A stretch of 64,000 bases of DNA from Bacillus sp. FJAT-29814 (GCF_001510715.1 NZ_LMTJ01000001.1:170471-234470), one strand, 5' to 3'; shown: positions 16,728-26,166, counted from the first letter of the stretch. The notes: a model not told the origin generated them from the sequence alone. Translations and numbers: made by a program.

Positions 16728-17070
16728 GCGGGAAACATTTGCCCTATTGAAAATGATTTCGGTGTTTTATGAACAGTTTAGTTTTGATCAAGAGAAGGTG
16801 AACCTTTGGCACGAGGCAGTGAAGGACAGTACGTTTGTCGACATGGAGGAGAATCTGCTAAAACACGTGCGGCAATCACCTTTTCCACCCAAGGTGTCGG
16901 AGCTTTACATAAAGTCCACTGGATCAGGAATTGTTCCGGATCCAGATAAGACAAAGGTCATCCTCACCCGTCATGATGTGCCGGCAACGAACGAAGTCGT
17001 ACAGAAAGAACTGGCCAATATCAGAAAGCTATTGGGCATAGAAAGGGAGAAGCAGGATGACACCATTTGA
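16720..17070 (+). CDS. Replicative helicase loader/inhibitor (G39P family)
   Basis: A 116-residue helical protein of the G39P type, which in phage SPP1 binds and delivers the DnaB-like helicase to the origin protein. Recognisable features are the N-terminal ETFALLKMISVFYEQFSFD, then LWHEAVKDSTFVDMEENL, and PFPPKVSEL, followed by an acidic, poorly structured C-terminus. Its start lies inside the end of the replisome organizer gene and its end overlaps the helicase gene by 14 bp, so translation is coupled across all three. Confidence 0.85.
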   Translation: MNKRETFALLKMISVFYEQFSFDQEKVNLWHEAVKDSTFVDMEENLLKHVRQSPFPPKVSELYIKSTGSGIVPDPDKTKVILTRHDVPATNEVVQKELANIRKLLGIEREKQDDTI

Positions 17071-18352
17071 ACCTTATAATCAAGAAGCGGAAGAAGCGTT
17101 TGTCGGGTCCTTTTTCCTCGATGGTGACTTAGTAAAAGAGTGTAATGTTCGCCCGGAACAGCTGCACCTTCCGCATCTAAGACTCATTTATGCGGGCATT
17201 CGTAGCCTAGTGGAAACAGGAAAACCAGTTGACCTGGTTACGATACTCAATGAAATCGGAGTAGAGCGAATTCGGACATCCGGAGGGATGTGCTACATTT
17301 CCCAATTGGCAGGCAGTGTGCCAAGTATAGCCCATTTTCGCTCCTATGAAAAACTGGTCAAGGAGTACGACAAAAAACGAAAGATGATCGCAGTTGGTCA
17401 AAAAATAATCGACGAGGCAACCAGTGAGGATATTGACAAAACACTAAGGGACGGCATCCATGAACTCATGACAATTGAAGAAGAGCAGACCGACGATGAC
17501 ACGGGTGAAATCACCTCATCATTGGTGGAGTTATTTGTAGAGTGCGAGCAGGAGCAAGGTGAAATGGTCGGAATCCCCTCCGGTTTTCATAATTTGGACA
17601 GGTTGACAGGCGGATTTCAAGCTTCAGACTTGGTGATTATCGGGGCACGGCCAAGTATGGGGAAGACCGCATTCGCGCTGAATTTGGTACTTCAAGCAGC
17701 AGAAAATGATGTGAGCCTTGTTTTTTCACTGGAAATGTCCAAGAAACAGCTCGTCAAGCGAATGACCGGATGCACAGGGCGAATCGACAGCCTCAAAATG
17801 CGGAATCCGCAACAGTCGTTTGGGGACGAGGAGTGGGAACAATTTGCCAATGGAATCGGAAGACTGTCAAACCTGCAGTTGCATATCTTTGACCGGGCTG
17901 GAATGGATGTGGCCTATATCAGGTCAAAGGTCCGCAAAGCGCGCAAGGAATATGGTGAGAATAGGCGCCTCCTTGTGGTGATTGACTATTTGCAGCTTCT
18001 TGAAGGCGATAGAAAAAACTATCAAAACCGCCAAGCAGAAATCAGCGAAATCAGCCGGGCGCTCAAGACCATGGCAAGGGAACTGAACGTCACGGTCATC
18101 GCCCTCTCGCAGTTAAGCCGGGGAGTCGAATCCAGACATGACAAACACCCGATTCTCTCGGACCTTCGCGAAAGCGGGCAAATTGAACAGGATGCTGACC
18201 TGATCGCATTTCTGTACCGCGACGATTATTATCATAGCGATTCGCCAAAGAAAAACAGGATGGAAATCATTCTGGCAAAACACCGCAATGGACCGACCGG
18301 GACCATTGAGCTCGGGTTTAACAAACAATATGGGGCGTTCGTTAACCTCTAG
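17057..18352 (+). CDS. Replicative DNA helicase, DnaB family (phage type)
   Basis: A 431-residue hexameric 5'-3' helicase. The N-terminal DnaB domain (to about 105, starting PFEPYNQEAEEAFVGSFF) is followed by the RecA-like motor: Walker A GARPSMGKTAFALN at about 197-210, the LVFSLEMSKKQL motif, Walker B LLVVIDYLQLLEG at about 310, ALSQLSRGVESR and the final HRNGPTGTIEL arginine-finger region. All motor motifs look intact. With the organizer and loader upstream it forms a complete SPP1-like initiation set. No other phage structural genes are nearby, so the module is a phage relic, an integrated element or a captured replication cassette. Confidence 0.92.
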   Translation: MTPFEPYNQEAEEAFVGSFFLDGDLVKECNVRPEQLHLPHLRLIYAGIRSLVETGKPVDLVTILNEIGVERIRTSGGMCYISQLAGSVPSIAHFRSYEKLVKEYDKKRKMIAVGQKIIDEATSEDIDKTLRDGIHELMTIEEEQTDDDTGEITSSLVELFVECEQEQGEMVGIPSGFHNLDRLTGGFQASDLVIIGARPSMGKTAFALNLVLQAAENDVSLVFSLEMSKKQLVKRMTGCTGRIDSLKMRNPQQSFGDEEWEQFANGIGRLSNLQLHIFDRAGMDVAYIRSKVRKARKEYGENRRLLVVIDYLQLLEGDRKNYQNRQAEISEISRALKTMARELNVTVIALSQLSRGVESRHDKHPILSDLRESGQIEQDADLIAFLYRDDYYHSDSPKKNRMEIILAKHRNGPTGTIELGFNKQYGAFVNL

Positions 18353-18419
18353 GCATAAGTAATAGCCCCTAAGGCGACCTGAAGTTTTTTAAAAAATAAT
18401 GAAAAGGGAAGTGTTAATC

Positions 18420-18668
18420 ATGGGAAATCGTAGAGGTATTAATGTTGAAATTTGGGAAGAACCATTTTTTAAAAAGATGAATGTAGAAGAGAGAAGTTTT
18501 TATATTTACCTGCTTACGAATAGTTGTACTACTAGTATCGGAATCTATCGCATCTCAAAAATACTGATCGCTCTTGAACTGGGTGCTTCGAAGGAGAATG
18601 CACAAGCATTACTAGACCGATTCTGCTTTGAGTACGAGTTGATTCGTTCTGATTTTTCCGTTCTCTAG
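18420..18668 (+). CDS. Truncated phage replication-type winged-helix protein
   Basis: An 82-residue frame starting at ATG 18420 (GGGAAGTG upstream) that resembles the N-terminal winged helix of replisome organizers: KKMNVEERSFYIYLLTNSCT and GIYRISKILIALELG, ending abruptly after RFCFEYELIRSDFSVL. Intact relatives continue for 150-200 residues, so this is probably a truncated gene at the boundary between the replication module and the defence island. An independent small protein is less likely. Confidence 0.55.
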   Translation: MGNRRGINVEIWEEPFFKKMNVEERSFYIYLLTNSCTTSIGIYRISKILIALELGASKENAQALLDRFCFEYELIRSDFSVL

Positions 18669-18758
18669 TTTTTTTTTCTTATATTTCTTCTAACAGTATC
18701 TGGGAGTTTACTATATAATTTAAACTAAGAGAACGTAAGTATTGAGAGGGATGTTATT

Positions 18759-21700
18759 TTGTTAAAGATAGGAGAAATTATTAAAGGATCTTTTTGGCCG
18801 GAAATTGTTGAAATTAAGCATTTTGAAGAAATTGACGATGATTTATTTTTAGTTGAATCAATTGGGCGTAAAACTAATAAATATTATGAGCAGTATTTAG
18901 ATAGGGCGCAACTATCACAATTAGAAAACATTCAAGATGAGGAAAGTTCATTTAACTCTGAAAGACTGCAACACTATTTACAATACTACATTTTAAAGAC
19001 AGAGGATAAATTTTCGAAGGCTCGTGCGCGAGGAAACAAAAAGATTATCCCCCTTCCACACCAAATTGAAGCAGTGTATAGTCGCATGTTACAGTCACCT
19101 CAAGTACGATATTTATTAGCGGATGATCCGGGCGCAGGGAAAACGATAATGTCGGGTATGTTAATACGTGAGTTAATTGCAAGACAAGCAGCAGAGCGAA
19201 TTTTAATTTTAGTTCCCCCGATAGTACTGAAACAATGGCAGGAAGAGCTAAAAGATAAGTTTGGAGAAGAGTTTACCATTGTAAATCGAAGTTTATTAAA
19301 TAGCTCAAGTGAAGTAAATCCATTCGAATCACATGACAAAATAATTGCATCAATTTATTGGGCTTCACGTGAAGAAATTAAAGCATTTATTTTAAAAGCA
19401 CAATTTGATTTAGTAATCGTTGATGAAGCTCATAAAATGGCTGCATATACACATGGCATCAAGAAACGTAAAGTGAATCGTACGAAAATTTACCAGCTTG
19501 GTGAGAGTTTACTACGTCATACAGAGCATTGCTTATTACTAACGGCTACACCCCATAAAGGAGATAAAGAAAATTTCCGACATTTAATGAGTTTGGTAGA
19601 CCATGATATTTTTTCACGTTTAAATACAGGTGATTCTATATATGAAAAGAGTAATCCTTTTGTTATTCGTCGTTTAAAGGAGACAATGAAAAATTTTGAT
19701 GGTACTCCGTTATTTCCGAAAAGAACGACAACGACAATTACATTTGATTTAAGTTATGGTGAACGCGAGCTTTATGAAGATGTAACTGCTTATGCACGCG
19801 AGCATTTTAATCGAGCAAAACAAAATAATAAACCAAACGTAGCATTTGCGATGATGATTTTACAACGTCGTCTAAGTTCGTCTTTAGATGCTATTTATTT
19901 ATCCCTAAAACGACGTAAAGAAAAGTTAGAAGAATTATTAGAGTCTGAGTTAACGGCCAATAAATCAATTGAGCCATTTGACTACGATGAACTTTCAACA
20001 GACGAACAAGAAGAAATAGAGACTTTAGTTGAAGGAGAAACTGATGTTATTGATATAGAGGAACTAAAGTTAGAAATAGAAATTCTAGATGGATTAGTTC
20101 GTAAAGCAGGGATGCTCGTAAATCAGGATATTGAGCGTAAATATATAGAGCTTGAAAACACGTTATTCGGTCAGGATGGATTGCTTTCCAAAGGAGAAAA
20201 AATTCTTATTTTTACGGAATCAAAAGATACTTTATATTATCTTGAAAGAAAGCTCCTACAACATGTACCTGAAGTCACAAAAATTGTTGGGAATTTTTCG
20301 ATGGATCAACGTCGTGAACAAGTGGAGCGATTCCGAAATGATGTCCAAATTATGCTTGCTACAGATGCCGGGGGAGAATCTATTAACCTTCAATTCTGTA
20401 ATCAAATGATTAACTACGATATTCCGTGGAATCCAAATCGTTTAGAACAGCGTATGGGACGTATTCATCGTATTGGACAAAAGAATGAAGTATTCGTTTT
20501 TAATCTTGTTGCGAAGAATACACGTGAAGGAGATGTACTGATACGTCTACTTGATAAGATGGAACAAATGCGCACAGATTTAGGACAAGATCAAGTCTAT
20601 GATATTATTGGTGAGGTGCTAGAAGAAAATAATATCGATTTATCTCACTTAATGGAGGAAGCAATTAGCGGCCGTGAAAATTTAGATGAGCTGATTGCAC
20701 AAATGGAAAAAACATTATCTGAAGAACATGAACGATTATTAGAATTAGCTAAACAAGAACGCTTAGATGATTCCAGTTTTGATTTACCGGGTGCAAGACG
20801 TGCATATCAAGAAATTTCAATTAGCAGTATGCCATCGCGAGTCTATGGTGAGTTTGTAGTAAAACAGTTTGAAGAAACACGTATTAAAGTAAATATCTCA
20901 AATGATGGCAATACAGTTCGAATTGATCGTTTCCCTAAAAATATTCGTGAACTAATTAAGAAGCGAAAATATTCTTTAAGAACTGATGAATCATTACGGT
21001 TTACATTAAGACCAGATAAACAAACAGAACAGTTATCTATATTACCGAATGACCATCCATTAAAAAAATTAGCGATGGAATTAGCGAGTCAAGAGTTACA
21101 ACAAGTGGCTTTACCAATTTGTACAGTAAAAACGTATGTTAGTGAACCTTTAACATTAGAAATTAGCCGTATTAGTGTAGTTGATGGTACAGGCCGAGAG
21201 TTAGAACAAGAATTAATGTTATTAGCTAAAAGAGAAACTGGGGAGTTCATTCAAGTAGATCCGTATTTCCTATTCCAAAAGCAATTTGAATTAATCAATA
21301 CAGTAGGTACAGAAGATAAATCATTTAAAAAAGAATCTATTCTTCAAGCAAAAAAAATACTTCAATCTGTTCAAATGAAACGTGATGATTATTTAAACAG
21401 AAAGAGTACTTATTTACGTCGTTCATTTGATGAACAAATGCAAACGCTACAAGAAAGATTAACAAATTATTTAAGTGATAACTTAAATAATAAAAATAGC
21501 GCATTAATTAACCAAACCTATACTCAAATTGAAGACTTAGAGGAACGTAGTAAAGATAGGCTTGAAGATATTGAAAGGGAAAGAAGTATTCAGTTACGGT
21601 CCATTAAGCCGATTACACAACTGCATGTACAACCAATTGTAAGTGCAGCACGTATTATCCCAAAAGATTTCATAGAAGCTGTAAAAGAGTATGAATATCA

Positions 21701-21935
21701 AAATGGACGATTAAATATCCGTGCTAAGAATGCATTTGGCTTAGTCGATTTCACGAGTGAAGAAGCAGAGGGGAATACACGATTTATTTTATTAACACCG
21801 TATTTAGAGTTGCTTTCACAGCAATTGGAATTAAATGATTACCAAGAATTAAATGGATCAGTATATGTTTATGTGGTAAATCAACAACATTATATCGTAG
21901 AAGAAGTGAAAATGGAACAAATCATTGGAATTTAA
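18759..21935 (+). CDS. SNF2-family helicase, DrmD-like
   Basis: A 1058-residue superfamily 2 helicase/translocase of the HepA/SNF2 type found in phage-defence loci. Visible motifs: Q-like IIPLPHQIEAVYSRML, Walker A ADDPGAGKTIMSG at about 121-133, DEAH box IVDEAHKM at about 220, LLLTATPHKGD, and in the second lobe MLATDAGGESINLQ and NRLEQRMGRIHRIGQ at about 560. The C-terminal 400 residues include a long helical region. Architecture resembles DrmD of DISARM and related helicases that pair with methylases, but no methylase, DrmA, DrmB or PLD gene is adjacent. TTG start with AGAGGGA. Either an orphan or a stand-alone defence protein. Confidence 0.85.
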   Translation: MLKIGEIIKGSFWPEIVEIKHFEEIDDDLFLVESIGRKTNKYYEQYLDRAQLSQLENIQDEESSFNSERLQHYLQYYILKTEDKFSKARARGNKKIIPLPHQIEAVYSRMLQSPQVRYLLADDPGAGKTIMSGMLIRELIARQAAERILILVPPIVLKQWQEELKDKFGEEFTIVNRSLLNSSSEVNPFESHDKIIASIYWASREEIKAFILKAQFDLVIVDEAHKMAAYTHGIKKRKVNRTKIYQLGESLLRHTEHCLLLTATPHKGDKENFRHLMSLVDHDIFSRLNTGDSIYEKSNPFVIRRLKETMKNFDGTPLFPKRTTTTITFDLSYGERELYEDVTAYAREHFNRAKQNNKPNVAFAMMILQRRLSSSLDAIYLSLKRRKEKLEELLESELTANKSIEPFDYDELSTDEQEEIETLVEGETDVIDIEELKLEIEILDGLVRKAGMLVNQDIERKYIELENTLFGQDGLLSKGEKILIFTESKDTLYYLERKLLQHVPEVTKIVGNFSMDQRREQVERFRNDVQIMLATDAGGESINLQFCNQMINYDIPWNPNRLEQRMGRIHRIGQKNEVFVFNLVAKNTREGDVLIRLLDKMEQMRTDLGQDQVYDIIGEVLEENNIDLSHLMEEAISGRENLDELIAQMEKTLSEEHERLLELAKQERLDDSSFDLPGARRAYQEISISSMPSRVYGEFVVKQFEETRIKVNISNDGNTVRIDRFPKNIRELIKKRKYSLRTDESLRFTLRPDKQTEQLSILPNDHPLKKLAMELASQELQQVALPICTVKTYVSEPLTLEISRISVVDGTGRELEQELMLLAKRETGEFIQVDPYFLFQKQFELINTVGTEDKSFKKESILQAKKILQSVQMKRDDYLNRKSTYLRRSFDEQMQTLQERLTNYLSDNLNNKNSALINQTYTQIEDLEERSKDRLEDIERERSIQLRSIKPITQLHVQPIVSAARIIPKDFIEAVKEYEYQNGRLNIRAKNAFGLVDFTSEEAEGNTRFILLTPYLELLSQQLELNDYQELNGSVYVYVVNQQHYIVEEVKMEQIIGI

Positions 21936-22055
21936 TTAGAGAGAAAGTTATTTGGTTACTTAACTAAACATTTGCAAAGAAAAACGGCATTTCATTTTTT
22001 GCAAGAGTTGATTCCAGATGAATTGAGAAAAGAACTTGAGGGACCGAGTAAATAA
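21936..22055 (+). other. In-frame coding-like continuation after the SNF2 stop codon
   Basis: Directly after the TAA at 21933-21935 the same frame stays open for 39 codons (LFGYLTKHLQRKTAFHFLQE and ending LEGPSK). It may be the 3' remnant of another gene or sequence once joined to the helicase. No start or ribosome site is visible. Confidence 0.3.
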
Positions 22056-22066
22056 TATTTAGGCTG

Positions 22067-22097
22067 AGCAAAGAATGTAAATTCTTTGCTTTTTTTA
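22067..22097 (+). terminator. Terminator of the SNF2 helicase unit
   Basis: A perfect 10-bp stem AGCAAAGAAT / ATTCTTTGCT with a GTAA loop, followed by seven T. Confidence 0.9.
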
Positions 22098-22296
22098 TTT
22101 TTGTAAAATCCAATTCAAAAATGCTACATGAATCTGTCAGGTTAATAGCTGTTGCTGATAATCTGCTCTTAAAAGGAAATTATTTGTTCAACCAATGGAT
22201 TACAAGAATTAAGGATCATCTGCCGAACTAGGCTACTTTTCTAATTCAAGGAAGGGTTATGTAAATATTAAATCGTTTATCTTAAGAATTGTAGCA

Positions 22297-22335
22297 AGCC
22301 AGCACAAAAAATTGCTGGCTGATTTCGTTTTTGTA
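22297..22335 (+). terminator. Terminator-like hairpin
   Basis: A perfect 8-bp stem AGCCAGCA / TGCTGGCT with GATTTCGTTTTTG downstream. Confidence 0.6.
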
Positions 22336-22476
22336 TTAAAATAATAGTGTAATTTCCCCATTTTTAATAATATCTCTCTTACTTTTTACACGAAATTAAA
22401 CCTAAATGGGGAAGGTATAAGTTCTTTTGTTTATACAGTTTATACATCGAATTATAAGAAACAATTGATCCTGATA

Positions 22477-23185
22477 TTAATGTCGATATCTTAGTCCTCT
22501 AAGTATATGCATTAGTTCATTAAATTCTTTTCCCCCATCAATTGCTTTATTTAAGATTTTTATCCATTCCCGCCTATAAGTTAAAAGAGCAACTGAAGAA
22601 CTACTATGTATGCAATCAATACTTAGTCTCAATTGAGTTGGATCGTCACCCAACCACTCTATAGTATCTTTTATTAAGACAGTAATTTGTTCCCATGCTT
22701 GTACAGCTAACTCCAAGATTTCATCTTCAAAAGGTTCTAATCCCCAATGACGCACGATACATGGTAATTGTTCTTCATCGTTACCCAATATCCAAAAAAC
22801 ATCCATATCTTTACTAGATTTGGCATTTATTAACAGATATCTCACCATAAGAAAATCGCTACTTGAAATGGATCAAGCGGCATACGCATTCCCATTTTTA
22901 ACCTTCTTCCTTCAGTTATACCAAGATAAGCACTCCTCTATGGTTTTAACATTGATTTATGTACTACAATATCACGCTTCTTAAATAAGTCTGCAATCAA
23001 GGGATCTGCATTTGTAATTTGACGTCTTTCCCTGTACCATTGCGTAAAGCAAGTTCTATTTTTTAATTCCATTTGAAGTATCTGAGGAACTTCTTTTATC
23101 ACCCTTTAATTTGATGAATATTCCAATGAGCCTCTTCCAATCTGTCGTAGGCACTAGCGATAACTCCTCTTATTGATTCAGACAT
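22477..23185 (-). pseudogene. Decayed gene of about 230 codons, product unknown
   Basis: A good start (AGGGTGG, then ATG at 23185) opens MSESIRGVIASAYDRLEEAH and stops after 28 codons. The reading then continues in a shifted frame as MELKNRTCFTQWYRERRQIT, meets a TAG within MLKP-RSAYLGITEGRRLKMG, shifts again, and ends in an open 123-codon frame (MVRYLLINAKSSKDMD to GLRYRH). Laid end to end the segments make one plausible alpha-helical protein of unrecognised family. At least two indels and one nonsense mutation inactivate it. The last 123 codons alone have no ribosome site. Confidence 0.65.
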
Positions 23186-23250
23186 ATTTATCCACCCTTG
23201 TTATTAACATCCGCCAAAATACGAGGGTTGTATATTTGTTTTGGAAACTT

Positions 23251-23278
23251 TTGTATATTGAGAAAAATAGTTTATAAT
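23251..23278 (+). promoter_or_regulatory. Candidate sigma-A promoter of the Qat-like operon
   Basis: TTGTAT (23251-23256), a 16-bp spacer and a consensus TATAAT (23273-23278) lie 65 bp before the first start codon. The -35 box is weak. Confidence 0.45.
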
Positions 23279-23342
23279 AGTAATAGATTCTATTTCAATT
23301 ATTTTTCATAAAAAAATCAAATTACCAAGGGGGGATTATGTA

Positions 23343-23978
23343 ATGGGAACATCGAAGAAAAACATGAATAACGAAATTAAAAAAATGCTTAAAGAAAAAC
23401 CTTTAGATCAACTGAATGTTTTCGCTCCTGATATCTCAAAAGTAGTTTTATCTCAAGAATCGTTAACAAAGTCTTTGGATAATGAAGAGGTAGTTAACAC
23501 CACTATTGAGGTAGTAACTAAAAGGTTTATTTCATTAGGTAACAGTGGATATAAGGGCAAAACAAAAAAAGAAATAATTGAAGATGAGCTCACGCAGCAA
23601 GAATTTTTAGAAATGATACTTAAAGAAATAGAAGACGGGAGCAAAATTAATTCTAAAGTTTTAGAGAAAGCACTTAAAATTGTTATGACTCAATTACTAG
23701 AAGAAGAATCCTTTGATGTATATGTGTTTTCACAACTATTATTTTATCAGGTCGTCTACCAACTTCTTTTAAGTGAACTATACGAGACCCTAAAAGATAG
23801 TTATGAAGATTTATCATATATACAGATAAAGAAAATGGTTACCTCGTTAACAGATAAAATAATGAATAACGAAGTGTGTTCAAAAGTAAATGATTTTGTT
23901 GATAGGAAGGTCTCATTCAGCAATTTATTAGAAGTTATTACTAAAGCTACAGATAATGCTGAATTCGGGGTATTTTAA
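23343..23978 (+). CDS. QatB-like protein, first gene of a Qat-like trio
   Basis: A 211-residue, mostly helical protein starting MGTSKK. It is identified chiefly by context: it directly precedes QueC-like and TatD-like genes, the order seen in QatABCD anti-phage operons (QatB-QatC-QatD). QatB proteins characteristically begin MGTS, and that N-terminus is the suspected site acted on by the QueC-like partner. The middle contains two amphipathic helices (QLLFYQVVYQLLLSELYE) and no enzymatic motif. ATG 23343 follows GGGGGATTATGTA; the stop codon overlaps the next start by one base. No QatA ATPase is upstream, where only a minus-strand pseudogene lies. Confidence 0.65.
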   Translation: MGTSKKNMNNEIKKMLKEKPLDQLNVFAPDISKVVLSQESLTKSLDNEEVVNTTIEVVTKRFISLGNSGYKGKTKKEIIEDELTQQEFLEMILKEIEDGSKINSKVLEKALKIVMTQLLEEESFDVYVFSQLLFYQVVYQLLLSELYETLKDSYEDLSYIQIKKMVTSLTDKIMNNEVCSKVNDFVDRKVSFSNLLEVITKATDNAEFGVF

Positions 23979-25183
23979 TGGCGCTAGAGTATAAATTCCT
24001 TGCTAACCTACACAAAGATCTATTGAAAGATTTTTCATACAACGATGAAGAATCAAACCTTATACCATTAGATTTTGTTACTATAATGGGTAGTATCTAT
24101 TGTGCAGACATATACGAATCAAAAGTTGGAGATCGACCAAGAACGATAAATTTAGATATTCCACTTTTTCGTCCTAATATATGGGAGAATGCTAAAAGGG
24201 ATATTGAACAACTTGCTAATTGGGTTTCAGGTGATGAATATAATCTAAGTTTTTATGAAAATAAACTTGAACCCTTCGAAAATATAACACTTTCTATTAA
24301 CTCTGATTTAAACACTACATTATTTTCGGGAGGATTAGACTCATTATCTGGAGCGTTTTTTAACTACAAAAATGGAGTAAAGAGCGATTACATTGGGTTC
24401 ATTAACAAAAATGAGGAAGCTACCCGACAAAGAAAAATTGCTGAATTTTATAGAAAAATAAATAGTGCGGAGTCTAAAATCCTACTTATAGACAAACCAA
24501 ATCTAAGAAAAAATACCTACACCCAAGCAACTAGATCACTACTGTATATGGCACTTGCAGTCGCCAATGCCTTTTTTAACAACTCAAATGAAGTGTATTT
24601 GTACGAAAATGGAATACTATCATTAAACCCAGAAATCTCCGGTAGATTCACAACAAAGACAACTCACCCCAAGACAATATATATGTATAATAATATTCTA
24701 TTTAATCAGAATTTTGATATAAAAATAAATCACCCTTTTATGTTTGAAACAAAAGGGCAAATTATCGATAACATGGATAAGAATTTTAAATCACAAATAA
24801 AATATACTTTTACGTGTGGTCAGAGTAGAACTCATCCAGAAAGAATTCATAAAGGACAATGTGGTATATGCATTCCTTGCTTACTTAGAAAAATTTCCAT
24901 TGCAGCTTATGATAATGAAGAATATGATGATAAGTACTATTATGATTATAATATAAAGTATTCTGATATTACAGAAATTGTTTATCGAAAAGATTATGAA
25001 TCCAACATTCAGTACTTCATGGACTATTTTTATCTAATTAGAGAGAAGCGAATTCACCTTGAAATGGATGTAAAAAAGGAGTATTATCAAGGAATTGAGG
25101 ATTACTTAATAAGAAATAAACAAATGTTAGAGAAGTTTTCAAATGAATTTGAAAGGTTTTTAAACAAGTATGACCCTAATTGA
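23978..25183 (+). CDS. QueC-like ATP-pyrophosphatase, QatC-like
   Basis: A 401-residue protein of the QueC/PP-loop family. The PP-loop signature FSGGLDSLSG is at about residues 115-124. A zinc site near the C-terminus has the QueC spacing, with a first cysteine at about 280 and then CGICIPC about 15 residues later. QueC itself makes 7-cyano-7-deazaguanine; the defence-associated versions are longer, carry extra N- and C-terminal regions as here, and are thought to transfer a deazaguanine-type group rather than make queuosine precursors. Genuine queC would neighbour queD/queE, which are absent. It overlaps qatD by 14 bp. Confidence 0.82.
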   Translation: MALEYKFLANLHKDLLKDFSYNDEESNLIPLDFVTIMGSIYCADIYESKVGDRPRTINLDIPLFRPNIWENAKRDIEQLANWVSGDEYNLSFYENKLEPFENITLSINSDLNTTLFSGGLDSLSGAFFNYKNGVKSDYIGFINKNEEATRQRKIAEFYRKINSAESKILLIDKPNLRKNTYTQATRSLLYMALAVANAFFNNSNEVYLYENGILSLNPEISGRFTTKTTHPKTIYMYNNILFNQNFDIKINHPFMFETKGQIIDNMDKNFKSQIKYTFTCGQSRTHPERIHKGQCGICIPCLLRKISIAAYDNEEYDDKYYYDYNIKYSDITEIVYRKDYESNIQYFMDYFYLIREKRIHLEMDVKKEYYQGIEDYLIRNKQMLEKFSNEFERFLNKYDPN

Positions 25184-25901
25184 TACTCATGTCCACATTG
25201 ATTTTTATTCATATCCAGATCAAATAGCTGAGAGTTATGAAAAGAACCGTATTTATACTTTATTTGTTACAAATTTACCGGAATTATATGAAAAACATCA
25301 AAAGGTATTTAACAACTATAAATATGTAAGGCTGTGTCTGGGTTATCACCCACAGGTTGCAAGCGAATTTGAGTTTAAATATCACTTGTTTGATAAATAT
25401 ATAGATAACACAAAGTATATTGGTGAAGTAGGATTAGACTATAAGAATGAATTTAAGGAAATACGAAGAAAACAATATGAGATTTTTGATTATGTTACCT
25501 CATCTCATTTCTCAAAAGGAAGAGTGTACTCAATACATTCAAACCAATCTGAGGACGATGTTTTAAAGGTACTACTAAATAATAAAGTGAAACACGCTAT
25601 TTTACATTGGTACACGGGGAAGTTAACTACTTTGGATAAACTTGTAGATAATGGATATTACTTTTCAATTAACCCTAAAATGGTACTAACCAATAGTGGA
25701 AAAAAAGTTATTGAGCGAATTCCTCGGAACTTGCTGTTGTTTGAAACGGATGGACCATTTGTTAGGATAAATAAGCAAACAATTCACCCAAAAGATATAA
25801 AGAATATTTATTTAATGATAGAAAAAATAATACCTGACTTTGAAGAAATAGTGTTTAAAAATTTTAAGCGTTTACTTTTAGAAAAGGATCTTTCAAAGTA
25901 A
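25170..25901 (+). CDS. TatD-family metal-dependent nuclease, QatD-like
   Basis: A 243-residue TIM-barrel hydrolase of the TatD DNase family. Metal-binding motifs are present in order: DTHVHID at residues 5-11, YIGEVGLDY, YSIHSNQS, HAILHWYTG and LLFETDGPF. It is divergent from housekeeping TatD, which matches the QatD branch. As last gene of the trio it should act as the nuclease component. Translation is coupled to the QueC-like gene by a 14-bp overlap. Confidence 0.85.
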   Translation: MTLIDTHVHIDFYSYPDQIAESYEKNRIYTLFVTNLPELYEKHQKVFNNYKYVRLCLGYHPQVASEFEFKYHLFDKYIDNTKYIGEVGLDYKNEFKEIRRKQYEIFDYVTSSHFSKGRVYSIHSNQSEDDVLKVLLNNKVKHAILHWYTGKLTTLDKLVDNGYYFSINPKMVLTNSGKKVIERIPRNLLLFETDGPFVRINKQTIHPKDIKNIYLMIEKIIPDFEEIVFKNFKRLLLEKDLSK

Positions 25902-26129
25902 TACCATGAATTTATAATTCAATGATTACATAATTACATAATGATTATAATTAAATATTAGTACTAATCATTTTTAGGTAAAGATACCTTACATAATTGT
26001 GTAAAAGTAATAAATGGGGTATTACTTATAAATTTTTTACATCCATTTTATTTTACACAAGCCATTAAAAAAACTTTAGATAGGATTCTATATCCCGACC
26101 ACCGGTATCTTAGAAACTATAGAACACTG

Positions 26130-26166
26130 ACAAACGTTGATATATCAATGTTTGTGGGTGTTTTTT
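26130..26166 (+). terminator. Rho-independent terminator between the Qat-like operon and the BREX relic
   Basis: ACAAACGTTGAT (26130-26141) pairs with ATCAATGTTTGT (26144-26155), with GGGTGTTTTTTG following. Confidence 0.8.

Noticed and set aside
23978..25183. Queuosine-biosynthesis QueC
   Set aside because: Protein is far longer than QueC, lies with qatB- and tatD-like genes, and no queD, queE or queF is nearby.
25170..25901. Housekeeping TatD DNase
   Set aside because: It is divergent, overlaps the QueC-like gene and lacks the usual metS/rnmV neighbours; the QatD reading fits better.
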